A model generated the notes under the pieces. It saw nothing but the letters and a program-made list of their open reading frames with translations, was not told the DNA's origin and searched no databases. This document shows positions 17,888 to 26,448 of a stretch of DNA of 35,358 bases, in pieces. The translations under genes and the position numbers were made by a program. The DNA comes from Allobacillus salarius (GTDB lineage Bacteria > Bacillota > Bacilli > Bacillales > Alkalibacillaceae): positions 1 to 35,358 of the forward strand of contig NZ_VMHE01000021.1 of assembly GCF_007559425.1 (NCBI RefSeq), in the 5' to 3' direction. Each line of letters begins with the position of its first letter. The stretch's first letter is position 1.

Positions 17888-20272
17888 ATGAGTGAAGTGA
17901 AACACGAAACAATCGGTATAACCGGAATGACATGTGCGGCATGTTCCAATCGGGTTGAAAAAGTATTGAACAAAATGGATGGTGTCGAAGCTCAAGTGAA
18001 CTTAACAACAGAGAAGGCCTCCATTGACTATGATCCAGATAAAGCGTCTCTTGATGAAATCACAGATAAAATTGAGCATATCGGTTACGGTGTACTCACC
18101 GAAAAAGTTGATTTAGATGTTTTTGGGATGACATGTGCTGCGTGTTCCAGTCGGATTGAAAAAGTATTGAATAAGCAAGAAGGTGTCTCCGAAGCATCAG
18201 TTAATTTAACGACAGAAAGTGCATCTGTTGAATATAACCCAAGTATGGTAGATGTCCAAAATTTAATTGATCGAATCCAGAAGCTCGGTTATGATGCGAA
18301 AACGAAAGTAGAAGCGGAAGAGAAACAATCTCATAAAGAAAAAGAACTGAAGAAACAAAAAACGAAATTAATTGTTTCAATCATTTTATCAGCACCGTTG
18401 TTAATGACGATGTTTGTTCATTTATTCAATATGTCTATTCCGGATATATTCATGAATCCGTGGTTCCAATTTGCGTTAGCGACACCGGTTCAATTTATTA
18501 TCGGTTGGCAATTTTACGTTGGTGCGTATAAGAATCTCCGAAATGGTGGCGCAAACATGGATGTGCTTGTTGCTTTAGGGACAAGTGCTGCTTATTTCTA
18601 TAGCTTGTATGAATCGTTTAAAACGCTAGGAAACCCAGGATATGAACCACATCTTTACTTTGAAACAAGTGCGATTTTAATTACGCTAATTTTATTCGGT
18701 AAGTACTTGGAAGCAAAAGCGAAAAACCAGACGACGAATGCCCTTTCTTCCTTACTGAATTTGCAGGCGAAAGAGGCGCGTGTCATCCGAAACGGAGAAG
18801 AAACGATGATCCCAGTAGAAGAAGTTGAAGTTGGCGACCGACTCATCGTTAAACCAGGTGAAAAGATTCCCGTCGACGGAAAAGTCGTGAAAGGCCGAAC
18901 GTCTGTAGACGAATCCATGATTACAGGAGAATCAATTCCGATTGAAAAAGAAGTGGGTACGAATTTAATCGGTTCAACGATGAATAAAAATGGCTCAGTC
19001 GAAATGGAAGCAACAAACGTCGGAAAAGATACGGCATTGGCATCAATCGTCAAAGTAGTCGAAGAAGCACAAGGATCAAAAGCACCGATCCAGCGGTTGG
19101 CGGATGTCATTTCAGGGTATTTCGTTCCAATCGTCGTAGTCATATCAATCATTACGTTTATTGTATGGATTTCAATTGTCCAACCAGGTCAATTCGAACC
19201 AGCGTTAGTTGCGTCGATTGCAGTTCTAGTCATTGCTTGTCCATGTGCGTTAGGACTAGCGACACCAACTTCAATCATGGTTGGAACAGGTCGAGCTGCC
19301 GAGAGCGGAATTTTATTTAAAGGTGGCGGACACTTAGAAAGAACACACGAACTGGAAGCCATCGTATTAGATAAAACAGGAACGATTACTAAAGGTAAGC
19401 CAGAAGTGACAGACTTCACAGGTGATGAAGAGACATTACAATTGCTAGCTAGCGCTGAAAAAGGATCTGAACACCCGCTTGCCGAAGCAATTGTCGCTTA
19501 TGCAACGGAGCAAGACAGCAAATTTGTAGATGTTGACGAATTCAACGCGATTCCAGGTCACGGAATTCAAGCAACCATTGCTGGCAAACAAGTATTAGTC
19601 GGTAACCGAAAATTGATGCAGGACCATAATGTGAACGTAACTGATTATGAAAATAATTTAGTTGAACTTGAAGCTGACGGAAAAACAGCGATGTTAATCG
19701 CCATCGATGGAGAATATCGTGGCACGATTGCGGTCGCAGATACGATAAAAGAAACTGCACCAGAAGCAATCCGCGAACTACAAGAGCAAGGACTTGAAGT
19801 CATTATGTTGACAGGTGACAACGAACGAACTGCTCAAGCGATTGCAAAACAAGTAGGAATCGATAAAGTTATTGCCGAAGTTTTACCAGAAGAAAAAGCA
19901 GAAAAAGTGAAAGAAATTCAATTGCAAGGGAAAAAAGTAGGCATGGTTGGCGACGGTGTGAACGACGCACCAGCATTAGTTGTCGCCGACATTGGAATTG
20001 CCATTGGAACAGGAACCGAAGTAGCGATTGAAGCGGCTGATGTTACGATTCTCGGTGGCGAATTACTGCTCATACCGAAAGCAATCAAAATCAGCCACGC
20101 ATCGATCCGAAATATTCGTCAAAACCTGTTTTGGGCATTCGGTTATAACACTGCCGGTATTCCAATTGCAGCCGTTGGTTTACTGGCCCCATGGGTCGCT
20201 GGAGCTGCTATGGCCTTAAGCTCCGTCAGTGTTGTGACAAACTCACTTCGTTTAAAACGAGTGAAATTATAA
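17888..20272 (+). CDS. copA: Cu(I)-exporting P1B-type ATPase CopA
   Basis: A 794-residue heavy-metal ATPase. Two N-terminal HMA domains carry GMTCAAC motifs (Cys16/Cys19 and Cys83/Cys86). The transmembrane metal site is Cys451-Pro-Cys453, and the phosphorylated Asp495 is in DKTGT. TGES, the SEHPL loop and [10 protein letters not shown] are all present. The CPC motif with tandem HMA domains identifies the Cu(I) exporter subtype. It follows csoR by 12 bases with an AAGGAGGG site and precedes copZ in the classic Bacillus order. All catalytic motifs are intact. Confidence 0.96.
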   Translation: MSEVKHETIGITGMTCAACSNRVEKVLNKMDGVEAQVNLTTEKASIDYDPDKASLDEITDKIEHIGYGVLTEKVDLDVFGMTCAACSSRIEKVLNKQEGVSEASVNLTTESASVEYNPSMVDVQNLIDRIQKLGYDAKTKVEAEEKQSHKEKELKKQKTKLIVSIILSAPLLMTMFVHLFNMSIPDIFMNPWFQFALATPVQFIIGWQFYVGAYKNLRNGGANMDVLVALGTSAAYFYSLYESFKTLGNPGYEPHLYFETSAILITLILFGKYLEAKAKNQTTNALSSLLNLQAKEARVIRNGEETMIPVEEVEVGDRLIVKPGEKIPVDGKVVKGRTSVDESMITGESIPIEKEVGTNLIGSTMNKNGSVEMEATNVGKDTALASIVKVVEEAQGSKAPIQRLADVISGYFVPIVVVISIITFIVWISIVQPGQFEPALVASIAVLVIACPCALGLATPTSIMVGTGRAAESGILFKGGGHLERTHELEAIVLDKTGTITKGKPEVTDFTGDEETLQLLASAEKGSEHPLAEAIVAYATEQDSKFVDVDEFNAIPGHGIQATIAGKQVLVGNRKLMQDHNVNVTDYENNLVELEADGKTAMLIAIDGEYRGTIAVADTIKETAPEAIRELQEQGLEVIMLTGDNERTAQAIAKQVGIDKVIAEVLPEEKAEKVKEIQLQGKKVGMVGDGVNDAPALVVADIGIAIGTGTEVAIEAADVTILGGELLLIPKAIKISHASIRNIRQNLFWAFGYNTAGIPIAAVGLLAPWVAGAAMALSSVSVVTNSLRLKRVKL

Positions 20273-20304
20273 AGATGAATGAGCTTGAAAGGGAGGTGCA
20301 CAAA

Positions 20305-20508
20305 ATGGAACAAACCATAAACGTTCAAGGCATGACATGCGGTCACTGCAAAATGTCTGTTGAAAATGCATTAACAGAACTAGATGGCGTTCAGAAAGCA
20401 GAAGTGAACCTTGATGCTGGGAATGTCGCTGTAACGTATGATGAGACAAAAATAGACGACGCAGCGATGAAAGAAGCCATCGAAGATCAAGGCTATGATG
20501 TTAAATAA
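20305..20508 (+). CDS. copZ: copper chaperone CopZ
   Basis: A 67-residue single HMA domain with the Cu(I) motif GMTCGHCK. It passes Cu(I) to the HMA domains of CopA. The frame is open further upstream, but the ATG at 20305 has a perfect GGGAGGTG site and gives the usual CopZ length. The gene starts 32 bases after copA and is followed directly by a terminator, making it the last gene of csoR-copA-copZ. Confidence 0.95.
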   Translation: MEQTINVQGMTCGHCKMSVENALTELDGVQKAEVNLDAGNVAVTYDETKIDDAAMKEAIEDQGYDVK

Positions 20509-20515
20509 AATATGC

Positions 20516-20552
20516 AAAGCTGGTTTTCCATATAGGGAAACCAGCTTTTTTG
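20516..20552 (+). terminator. terminator of csoR-copA-copZ
   Basis: The stem AAAGCTGGTTT(TCC) pairs with (GGG)AAACCAGCTTT around a short loop and ends in a T run at 20546-20551, eight bases after the copZ stop. Confidence 0.9.
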
Positions 20553-20574
20553 GTGGATAGACTTCTGGTGGAGG

Positions 20575-20830
20575 CTATCCCCCCGAGTGGCTGGGAAAGT
20601 TTGTAGGAAAGTCTTATAGGATAGCTCTATACCCTCGAGTGGTTGGGGAAATTTGTAGGGAAGTCCTATAGAGGAGGTCTATCCCCCCGAGTGGCCAGCA
20701 AAATTTGTAGGAAAGTCCTATAGAAGAGGTCTATACCCCCGAATGGTCGGAAAAATCTACTGAAACGTCTTATAGAAGAGGTCTATACCCCTGAATGACC
20801 ATAAATTTTCACTGGGAAGTTCTATAACGC
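20575..20830 (+). repeat. 52-bp tandem array B1 (five units)
   Basis: CTATMCC-type cores start at 20575, 20627, 20679, 20731 and 20783, an exact 52-base step, ending with a partial unit at 20822. Each unit carries CTATACCCCCGAGTGG or close to it, a variable A-rich middle, and GGAAAGTCCTATAGAAG. Across unit junctions this forms an inverted repeat TATAGA-N5-TCTATA. The same design reappears downstream of cadA (24020-24330). The array starts about 25 bases after the copZ terminator. No frame codes through it. Confidence 0.93.
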
Positions 20831-21000
20831 TTATTAAAAATGGGTATGTTAAAGATTAGTGTTGATTTTCAAATGACATAGTATCGAGTAGTTCAATTGT
20901 GGATCTCATCGGTGGCGAACCTAGCGGGCCAAGTGAAAGAATTACCGATAAAACCGCACACATCTTATGGATTAAAAGCGTTCCCATCGATAACCCATGT

Positions 21001-21080
21001 GAGGCCGCTGAAAAACTGAGCAAAGCCGCAGAAAAACCGAGCGAAGCCGCAGAAAAATCGATTGAAGCCATCGAAAAATC
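21001..21080 (-). repeat. short 21-bp array A3, possible inverted relative of A1/A2
   Basis: Four units of 21 bases are seen on the + strand as GCCGCAGAAAAACCGAGCGAA-like repeats. Read on the minus strand, the units become TTTTTCTGCGGCTTCGCTCGG and TTTTTCGATGGCTTC. The last is very close to the 3'-type units of arrays A1 and A2. On the + strand the repeat would encode charged heptads within an open frame at 20899-21099, but that frame lacks a ribosome binding site. I prefer a non-coding reading. Confidence 0.55.
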
Positions 21081-21142
21081 ATGGAAGAATCATTATTGAA
21101 TCATCAACAACGAACTTTAACAAAGTCTTATAATTAAATGCG

Positions 21143-21250
21143 CCCGCTATTCAAAGATAGCGCAAACAAAACCGGTCCTATCCATGAATAGGCCCCCGCT
21201 ATTCACAGATAGCACTCCCAAAACCACGTCTATCTATGAATAGCCCAGAT
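21143..21250. repeat. 52-bp direct repeat with nested palindromes (B2)
   Basis: CCCGCTATTC occurs at 21143 and 21195, exactly 52 bases apart, with clear similarity across the unit. Each unit contains two small hairpins: CTATTC-AAAG/ACAG-ATAG at 21147 and 21199, and CTATCCATGAATAG-like at 21178 and 21230. A third unit is too degenerate to place. The remaining sequence up to the cadC promoter (21251-21380) shows nothing I can name. Confidence 0.6.
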
Positions 21251-21390
21251 CTAATAGTAGTTAGAGCTCCCCAAACCAGTTCCACCCTCAAATAGAAAAA
21301 TTCTCATACGTGTTCCTCAGCAAAATGACGTTCTACCACAAACAAAAAACACCCAAAACGAATATGAGTAGTACTTATTCAAAGGATTAC

Positions 21391-21439
21391 TTGAATGATA
21401 CATAAAAAGGTCTTATACTATAATCAAACGAACATTTGA
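21391..21439 (+). promoter_or_regulatory. cadC-cadA promoter and CadC operator
   Basis: TTGAAT (21391-21396) and TATACT (21414-21419) are 17 bases apart. Overlapping the transcription start is the inverted repeat TCAAACGAACATTTGA (21424-21439), which resembles the CadC/SmtB-family 12-2-12 type operator of staphylococcal cad operons (ATTTGAATGAA half-site). A second, weaker dyad TTCAA-N7-TTGAA lies across the -35 at about 21379-21395. Confidence 0.8.
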
Positions 21440-21495
21440 ATGAAATAAAACATACAATATTCAAGCAACTAGTCGAATAGAGGGAGGGGTTTTTA

Positions 21496-21864
21496 ATGAC
21501 TCAAAAAGATACATGTGAAGTTTTTTGTTACAACGAGGAAAAGGTTGAGCAAGTTCAACAAGATCTAGAAGAAGTTGATATTAAAGGTACAGCGATGTTG
21601 TTGAAAGCAATCGCTGATGAAAAACGAGCAAAAATCGTTTATGCACTTTGCCAAGAGGAAGAGCTATGCGTTTGTGACTTGGCTAATATTATTGGTGCAA
21701 CTGTTGCGACGACATCGCATCATTTACGAACACTCTATAAGCAAGGTGTTGTTCGCTATCGTAAAGAACATAAACTAGCTTTTTATTCATTGGACGATGA
21801 TCATATCAAACAAATCATGCTAGTAGCAATAGAGCATCAGAAAGAAGTGATGGTCAGTGGCTGA
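21496..21864 (+). CDS. cadC: CadC, ArsR/SmtB-family metal-responsive repressor
   Basis: A 122-residue winged-helix repressor. The four Cd(II)/Pb(II) ligands of pI258 CadC are all present at the same positions: Cys7, Cys11, and Cys58/Cys60 in ELCVCDL at the start of the recognition region. The HTH segment is [17 protein letters not shown]. Metal binding releases it from the operator at 21424. The start follows AGGGAGGGG. Its last eight bases overlap cadA, so the two are translationally coupled. Confidence 0.94.
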   Translation: MTQKDTCEVFCYNEEKVEQVQQDLEEVDIKGTAMLLKAIADEKRAKIVYALCQEEELCVCDLANIIGATVATTSHHLRTLYKQGVVRYRKEHKLAFYSLDDDHIKQIMLVAIEHQKEVMVSG

Positions 21865-24022
21865 GCAATTAAAGGAACATGAAGATAAATCCACTTACCG
21901 CGTTCAAGGATTTTCGTGTGCGAACTGCGCAGGGAAATTTGAAAACAACGTCAAAAAATTACCGAATGTGGAAGATGCAAAAGTAAACTTCGGGGCTTCA
22001 AAGATCTACGTATATGGAGAAGCGACCATTGAAGAATTAGAAAAAGCGGGTTCATTTGAAAATCTAAAAGTTTCTCCAGATAAACCGCCTAAGCAGTCAT
22101 CAACAGAAGAAGAAACAAAAGAGGAGAAAGTGCCGTTTTATAAGAAATATAGCACTGTTCTTTTCTCTGCATTGTTTATGGCTTTTGGGTTTTTATCGAT
22201 GTTTGTCAACGGCAGCGATAACGTCGTTACGGCGTTACTCTTTATCGCTTCCATGTTAGTCGGTGGCGTCTCCTTGCTAAAAACCGGTTTGCAAAACTTA
22301 GTTCGCTTTGAATTTGATATGCGTACGCTAATGACAATTGCCGTTATTGGTGGTGTCATCATAGGTGAATGGGCAGAAGTGTCCGTCGTCGTTATTCTCT
22401 TTGCAATCAGTGAAGAACTGGAACGCTTCTCAATGGATCAGGCAAGAAAATCGATTCAATCATTAATGGACATTGCGCCGAATAAGGCAATTGTTAAACG
22501 GTTCGGTCAGGAAACGACTGTCCATGTCGATGAAATTGTTGTCGGAGATACGATGATTGTAAAACCAGGCCAAAAAATTGCCATGGATGGCGTCATTCTT
22601 AACGGTTCGTCATCGATTAACCAAGCTGCCATTACAGGTGAATCTGTTCCTGTAGAAAAAACAGAAGCTGACGAAGTTTTCGCAGGTACGTTGAATGAGG
22701 AAGGGCACTTGGAAGTTAAAGTCACTAAGCTTGTTGATGATACAACATTGGCAAAAATCATTCATCTTGTTGAAGAGGCACAAGCGGAACGGGCGCCATC
22801 TCAAGCGTTTGTCGATCGTTTTGCCAAATACTATACACCGATCATTATGGTCATCGCCGCATTGGTTGCCGTCTTGCCGCCGTTATTTTTCGGAGCAAGT
22901 TGGGACACATGGGTCTATCAAGGCTTGGCCGTACTCGTTGTCGGTTGTCCATGTGCGCTTGTCATCTCGACACCAATTTCCATTGTTTCTGCGATTGGAA
23001 ATGCCGCGAAGCAAGGTGTTCTGATCAAAGGCGGCATCTATTTAGAAGAAATCGGTGGTTTGAAAGCCATGGCGTTTGATAAAACTGGAACATTGACGAA
23101 AGGTGTTCCAGTCGTCACGAACATTGAGCTGGTAGACCAAGAAGCGGATGAGAAAGAAGTACTCAAAAAAGTTTCAGCACTTGAAAATCGCTCACAACAT
23201 CCATTAGCTTCTGCGATTTTGAAAACAGCGGATGAGAAGATGATTGACTATCAAACGGTTGAAATTAACGACTTTACGTCTATAACTGGAAAAGGAATTC
23301 AAGGTGACATCGACGGAAGTACGTACTATGTCGGCAGTCCAAACCTATTCAATGAGTTAACGATGAATAAATTAGATCCTACGGTAAAAGAAAAAGTTCA
23401 AGCACTTCAAAATGAAGGGAAAACCGTTTTGATTGCCGGAACAAAAGAAAACGTTGAACTAATCTTGGCTGTAGCCGATGAAGTTCGAGACGCGAGCCAA
23501 AGCGTCATCGAAAAACTTCACCGTGCAGGAGTTGAGAAAACCGTCATGTTAACAGGTGATAATGCCAATACAGCTCAAGCGATTGGTAAACAAGTTGGCG
23601 TTACGGATGTTCGCTCAGAACTATTACCTCAAGATAAGTTAGAAGTTATTCGAAGCTTAAGAGATAGCCATAAGCAAGTGGCTATGATTGGAGACGGTGT
23701 CAACGATGCTCCTGCATTAGCAGCATCAACAGTCGGAATCGCCATGGGTGGCGCAGGAACTGATACTGCACTTGAAACAGCGGATGTTGCGTTAATGGGA
23801 GACGATTTAGAAAAACTACCATTCCTCGTCCGACTAAGTCGCAAAACATTGAACACAATCAAAGGAAATATCACTTTTGCGATCGCCATCAAAGTCGCTG
23901 CATTGCTCCTCGTCATTCCGGGATGGTTAACTTTATGGATTGCTATTCTATCTGATATGGGTGCCACTGTACTCGTTGCATTGAACAGTATGCGCTTGAT
24001 GCGCGTGAAAGAAAAAGAATAG
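21857..24022 (+). CDS. cadA: cadmium/zinc-exporting P1B-type ATPase CadA
   Basis: A 721-residue heavy-metal ATPase with one N-terminal HMA domain (FSCANC, Cys21/Cys24) and a charged linker of about residues 75-100. The membrane site is Cys364-Pro-Cys366, with DKTGT (Asp408) and [11 protein letters not shown] single HMA, the CPC motif and the cadC partner identify the Zn(II)/Cd(II)/Pb(II) exporter. It starts with GTG inside cadC after AAAGAAGTGATGG. All catalytic motifs are intact. Its stop codon TAG lies inside the first unit of repeat array B3, so no ordinary terminator separates gene and array. Confidence 0.94.
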   Translation: MAEQLKEHEDKSTYRVQGFSCANCAGKFENNVKKLPNVEDAKVNFGASKIYVYGEATIEELEKAGSFENLKVSPDKPPKQSSTEEETKEEKVPFYKKYSTVLFSALFMAFGFLSMFVNGSDNVVTALLFIASMLVGGVSLLKTGLQNLVRFEFDMRTLMTIAVIGGVIIGEWAEVSVVVILFAISEELERFSMDQARKSIQSLMDIAPNKAIVKRFGQETTVHVDEIVVGDTMIVKPGQKIAMDGVILNGSSSINQAAITGESVPVEKTEADEVFAGTLNEEGHLEVKVTKLVDDTTLAKIIHLVEEAQAERAPSQAFVDRFAKYYTPIIMVIAALVAVLPPLFFGASWDTWVYQGLAVLVVGCPCALVISTPISIVSAIGNAAKQGVLIKGGIYLEEIGGLKAMAFDKTGTLTKGVPVVTNIELVDQEADEKEVLKKVSALENRSQHPLASAILKTADEKMIDYQTVEINDFTSITGKGIQGDIDGSTYYVGSPNLFNELTMNKLDPTVKEKVQALQNEGKTVLIAGTKENVELILAVADEVRDASQSVIEKLHRAGVEKTVMLTGDNANTAQAIGKQVGVTDVRSELLPQDKLEVIRSLRDSHKQVAMIGDGVNDAPALAASTVGIAMGGAGTDTALETADVALMGDDLEKLPFLVRLSRKTLNTIKGNITFAIAIKVAALLLVIPGWLTLWIAILSDMGATVLVALNSMRLMRVKEKE

Positions 24023-24332
24023 AAGCTCTATACCCCTGAACGGTAAAGAAAAACAGTTGAAAGGTCGAATAGAAGCGCTCTATACGCCCGAACGGCAGAG
24101 AAAAGTTGCCAGACGGTCGAATAGAAGCACTCTATACACCCAAACGGCTAAGGAAAACTCACGAAAGGTCGAATAGAAGCGTTCTATTCCCCCGAGCGAC
24201 TGAGAAAAACTGCCGAAAGGTCGAATAGAAGGCCTCTATTCCCCCGAACAGCTGAGAAAAATTGCTGAACGGTCGAATAGGAGTTCTCTATTTCACCGAA
24301 CGGCAGAGAAAAACACCGGAAAGTTCTATATA
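24017..24332 (+). repeat. 52-bp tandem array B3 (six units)
   Basis: CTAT cores start at 24028, 24080, 24132, 24184, 24236 and 24288, an exact 52-base step, with a truncated copy at 24326. The unit reads roughly GAATAGAAGCGCTCTATAC, CCCGAACGGCAGAGAAAA, then a variable part and GAAAGGTC. Every unit holds the perfect dyad ATAGA-N5-TCTAT or a near version. It is the same design as B1, in the same orientation, and the two arrays bracket cadCA. The first unit includes the cadA stop codon. Confidence 0.94.
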
Positions 24333-24384
24333 GCACGGAGTCCGTCAAAAAAGACGGCTTTGTGCTTATTTTTCATCCTTAAAA

Positions 24385-24400
24385 ATACCCCCTATAGGTT
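24385..24400 (-). promoter_or_regulatory. CsoR/CstR-like operator upstream of the DUF305 gene
   Basis: ATACCCCCTATAGGTT, read on the minus strand as AACCTATAGGGGGTAT, matches the G-rich operators at 17523 and 25011. It sits 52 bases before the DUF305 start. I could not fix the -35/-10 pair confidently. Confidence 0.6.
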
Positions 24401-24451
24401 TGTGTTTTGTCATATGGGGAAATCGATTTATAAACAACTAGGAGGGGTAAA

Positions 24452-24980
24452 ATGAATCCTTATGTAAAATTCGGTTTGATGATTGTAACTTCAACGTTTG
24501 TCATGTATTGGTTAATGTACTTAAACGTATTTCAAATCAATCATATATTTTTCAGTGAAATGCGTGTCTACATGGTGTTGATTATGGGCTCATGTATGAC
24601 AATCATCATGATGCTATTTATGTGGAAGATGCACAAAAAAGAAAATATTGAACGTTGTCATTCTCGGTGTAGGTGTTCTTGTATTCGGTGTTTCCTTATG
24701 GCTCGTTCGTAGTCAGATGATTGTAGACGACACTGATTATATGGAAGCGATGATTCCACACCATTCGATTGCCATCTTAACGAGTGAGCGCGCAGAACTT
24801 GAAGATCCACGTGTGAAAAAGCTAGCAGCTGAAATTTCTCAGACACAAAAAGAAGAAATTGCTTTGATGGAGTCGTTGATCGAAGACATTGAAAAGCACG
24901 GTAAAAAAGGAGAGGGCGAACAAGGCGAATCTTCGGATAAAGATGAAGAAGATGAAGAGGAAACGAATGAAAATTCCTAA
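24452..24980 (+). pseudogene. DUF305 membrane protein gene split by a +1 frameshift
   Basis: The first frame (24452-24640, strong GGAGGGG site) encodes two membrane segments. At the A6 tract 24635-24640 the homologous reading moves one base on. The second frame continues to 24980 with a third membrane segment, the DUF305 signature MEAMIPHHSIAILTSERA and an acidic Glu/Asp-rich tail. Dropping one A would give M-H-K-K-K-I-L-N-V-V and one continuous protein of about 175 residues, so an extra A is the likely cause. It may be a true mutation, an assembly error, or a slippage site; the shift direction rules out the ordinary -1 A-AAA-AAG mechanism. Some DUF305 proteins bind copper, which fits the neighbourhood. 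Confidence 0.8.
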
Positions 24981-25001
24981 AAATAAACTGAATCGTAACG
25001 T

Positions 25002-25030
25002 TTGTTATTTTACCTATGGGGGTATATAAT
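25002..25030 (+). promoter_or_regulatory. rhodanese operon promoter with CsoR/CstR-type operator
   Basis: TTGTTA (25002-25007) and TATAAT (25025-25030) are 17 bases apart. The operator TACCTATGGGGGTATA at 25011-25026 lies in the spacer and touches the -10, the same geometry as the csoR promoter. Repression by CsoR, or by a CstR encoded elsewhere, is expected. Confidence 0.75.
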
Positions 25031-25080
25031 GAAACCAAATAATAAATAGAGTTTGGGTTTTAAAAAAGGGGGAAACGGGA

Positions 25081-25437
25081 TTGGGTATTATTGAATGGAT
25101 CATTATTGCGATTGTAATCGCATTTTTGATTAACCGATTTATGCCAGTAAAAGGGATTACAAACATCAATGTAAACGAAGCAAAGAAAAAAATGAAAGAT
25201 AAAAAGGTTCAATTCATCGATGTTAGAACACCAGGAGAATACAAAGCAAATCATGCAAAGCCGTTTAAAAATTATCCGCTTTTCAGTTTGAAAAATGATT
25301 TATCTTCATTAGACCGAGAAAAAGAAGTTGTCGTCATCTGTCAAAGCGGTATGAGAAGTACAAAAGCGGCAAAGCTATTGAAGAAAAATGGTTTTTCTCA
25401 TGTCTATAATGTTCAAGGCGGAATGAGCAGATGGTAA
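25081..25437 (+). CDS. membrane-anchored rhodanese-domain sulfurtransferase
   Basis: A 118-residue protein starting at TTG after a GGGGGAAACGGG site. An N-terminal transmembrane helix (about residues 4-20) is followed by a single rhodanese domain with FIDVRTPGEY and the active-site loop CQSGMRST, catalytic Cys87. It is likely tethered to the inner face of the membrane and handles sulfane sulfur (persulfide). It is the first gene of a three-gene operon with DUF302 and glutaredoxin-like proteins, under a CsoR/CstR-like operator. That suggests sulfide/persulfide or copper-thiol stress handling. A TTG start limits its expression. Confidence 0.85.
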   Translation: MGIIEWIIIAIVIAFLINRFMPVKGITNINVNEAKKKMKDKKVQFIDVRTPGEYKANHAKPFKNYPLFSLKNDLSSLDREKEVVVICQSGMRSTKAAKLLKKNGFSHVYNVQGGMSRW

Positions 25438-25460
25438 ATCAATAAAAGGAGCGGATGAAA

Positions 25461-25850
25461 ATGTTTCATTATACAGTAGAAACAACAAAGTCAGTTGAAG
25501 AAGCAGCAAAAACATTAGAAGAGAGCTTGAAAGAAAAGCAGTTCGGTGTGTTATGGCATTTTGATGTAAAAGGAACACTAGAGAGTAAAGGCCTCGATTA
25601 TGAATATCCATTTTTAGTGTTGGAAGTTTGTAATCCAAAGGCAGCACAACAAGTATTGACGACTAATCAAATGGTTGGCTATATGCTTCCTTGTAAAATG
25701 GTCGTTTATCAAGATGATCAAGATGAAAAAACAAAAATCGGAATGCCAAAGCCGACAGAATTAATGAAAATGGTTGGCGATGATGCCATTCATGAAACAG
25801 CAAAAGATATTGAAAACCAACTAATTGAAGCAATTGAACAAAGTAAATAA
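25461..25850 (+). CDS. DUF302-family protein
   Basis: A 129-residue protein of the DUF302 family, a small alpha/beta fold of unknown biochemical activity that is often linked to sulfur-oxidation genes. It has two cysteines that might be functional, Cys57 in LEVCNPK and Cys78 in MLPCKMVV. The frame opens at 25455, but that ATG lies only three bases after the AGGAG; the ATG at 25461 has nine bases of spacing and is preferred. It lies 23 bases after the rhodanese gene and one base before the glutaredoxin gene, so all three are co-transcribed. Confidence 0.82.
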   Translation: MFHYTVETTKSVEEAAKTLEESLKEKQFGVLWHFDVKGTLESKGLDYEYPFLVLEVCNPKAAQQVLTTNQMVGYMLPCKMVVYQDDQDEKTKIGMPKPTELMKMVGDDAIHETAKDIENQLIEAIEQSK

Positions 25851-25851
25851 A

Positions 25852-26118
25852 ATGAATGATAAGAAAATCACGCTCTATTCCACAACGACATGCCCGGTAT
25901 GTGCTATGGTCAGAGATTTGCTGACCGGGTTATCCGTTGAATACGAAGAAATTTATGTTGATTTGCGTCCGATTACTCGGATGAAACTAGTGAAACAAAC
26001 GCGTCGATTGTCTGTCCCCCAACTGAATGTCGGTGGCGAATGGGTTTCTGGATTCGATCCGATTCGGACGTTGGAATTATTGGGCGTGCGATCAACGAAT
26101 GATTCAATATCTGAATAA
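25852..26118 (+). CDS. glutaredoxin-like thiol oxidoreductase
   Basis: An 88-residue thioredoxin-fold protein with the redox motif Cys14-Pro-Val-Cys17, the cis-Pro loop SVPQLNVGGEWVSGF, and a beta-alpha-beta layout typical of NrdH/glutaredoxin-like proteins. The cis-Pro loop has Ser where Thr is usual. It starts one base after the DUF302 stop without a clear ribosome binding site, implying coupled translation. It probably reduces disulfides or persulfides made by its operon partners. A terminator follows directly. Confidence 0.85.
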   Translation: MNDKKITLYSTTTCPVCAMVRDLLTGLSVEYEEIYVDLRPITRMKLVKQTRRLSVPQLNVGGEWVSGFDPIRTLELLGVRSTNDSISE

Positions 26119-26119
26119 T

Positions 26120-26155
26120 AACCGGTGATTCTTAAAAAAGGATTGCCGGTTTTTT
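26120..26155 (+). terminator. terminator of the rhodanese-DUF302-glutaredoxin operon
   Basis: AACCGGTGATTCTT pairs with AAGGATTGCCGGTT using three G-U pairs, with a small A-rich loop and a T6 tail. It starts just after the glutaredoxin stop. Confidence 0.88.
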
Positions 26156-26221
26156 AATGGTCTGGGCATAGCTTCCTAAATTTGTTATATTTAAATCACC
26201 GTTAATCATGGGGGGGAACGA

Positions 26222-26323
26222 TTGAACGCATTAAAAAAAGTTAATTATATATTGGTTATTCTTGTGATCGTTCTTTTATTTTTTGTACTTGAATTTTTTG
26301 CGATCAATATCGGATTTTATTAA
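26222..26323 (+). CDS. 33-residue single-pass membrane peptide
   Basis: A TTG start preceded by a very strong GGGGGGGAACG site opens a 33-codon frame. The product has a short basic head (NALKKVNY) and a hydrophobic helix of about 20 residues, ending in NIGFY. Small single-pass peptides of this design are common in Bacillales. Some act as regulators, some as toxins and some as complex subunits; nothing here decides between these. It stands between the glutaredoxin operon terminator and the pentapeptide gene. Confidence 0.55.
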   Translation: MNALKKVNYILVILVIVLLFFVLEFFAINIGFY

Positions 26324-26448
26324 ATACATTTATTTTAATGATGTTACGTTTCGCTACGACGATGATCCTTCCAAGGATTGTATTGGTTGATACGTCTTGT
26401 GAAAGCAATTGAGAAACAAAATGCTGATTCCAAAGAAGGGTGAGTATA

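Noticed and set aside
18655..19152. Long minus-strand frames inside copA, cadA and the permease gene
   Set aside because: They are antisense shadows of strongly coding genes, without ribosome sites or recognisable domains.
20899..21099. 66-codon + strand frame with Ala-Glu-Lys heptads
   Set aside because: GTG start without ribosome binding site. The heptads follow from the 21-base repeat, and the minus-strand reading matches other arrays. Kept only as a repeat.
24632..24650. Programmed -1 frameshifting at A-AAA-AAG in the DUF305 gene
   Set aside because: The downstream frame is +1, not -1, relative to the first half, so the heptamer would shift the ribosome to the wrong frame.
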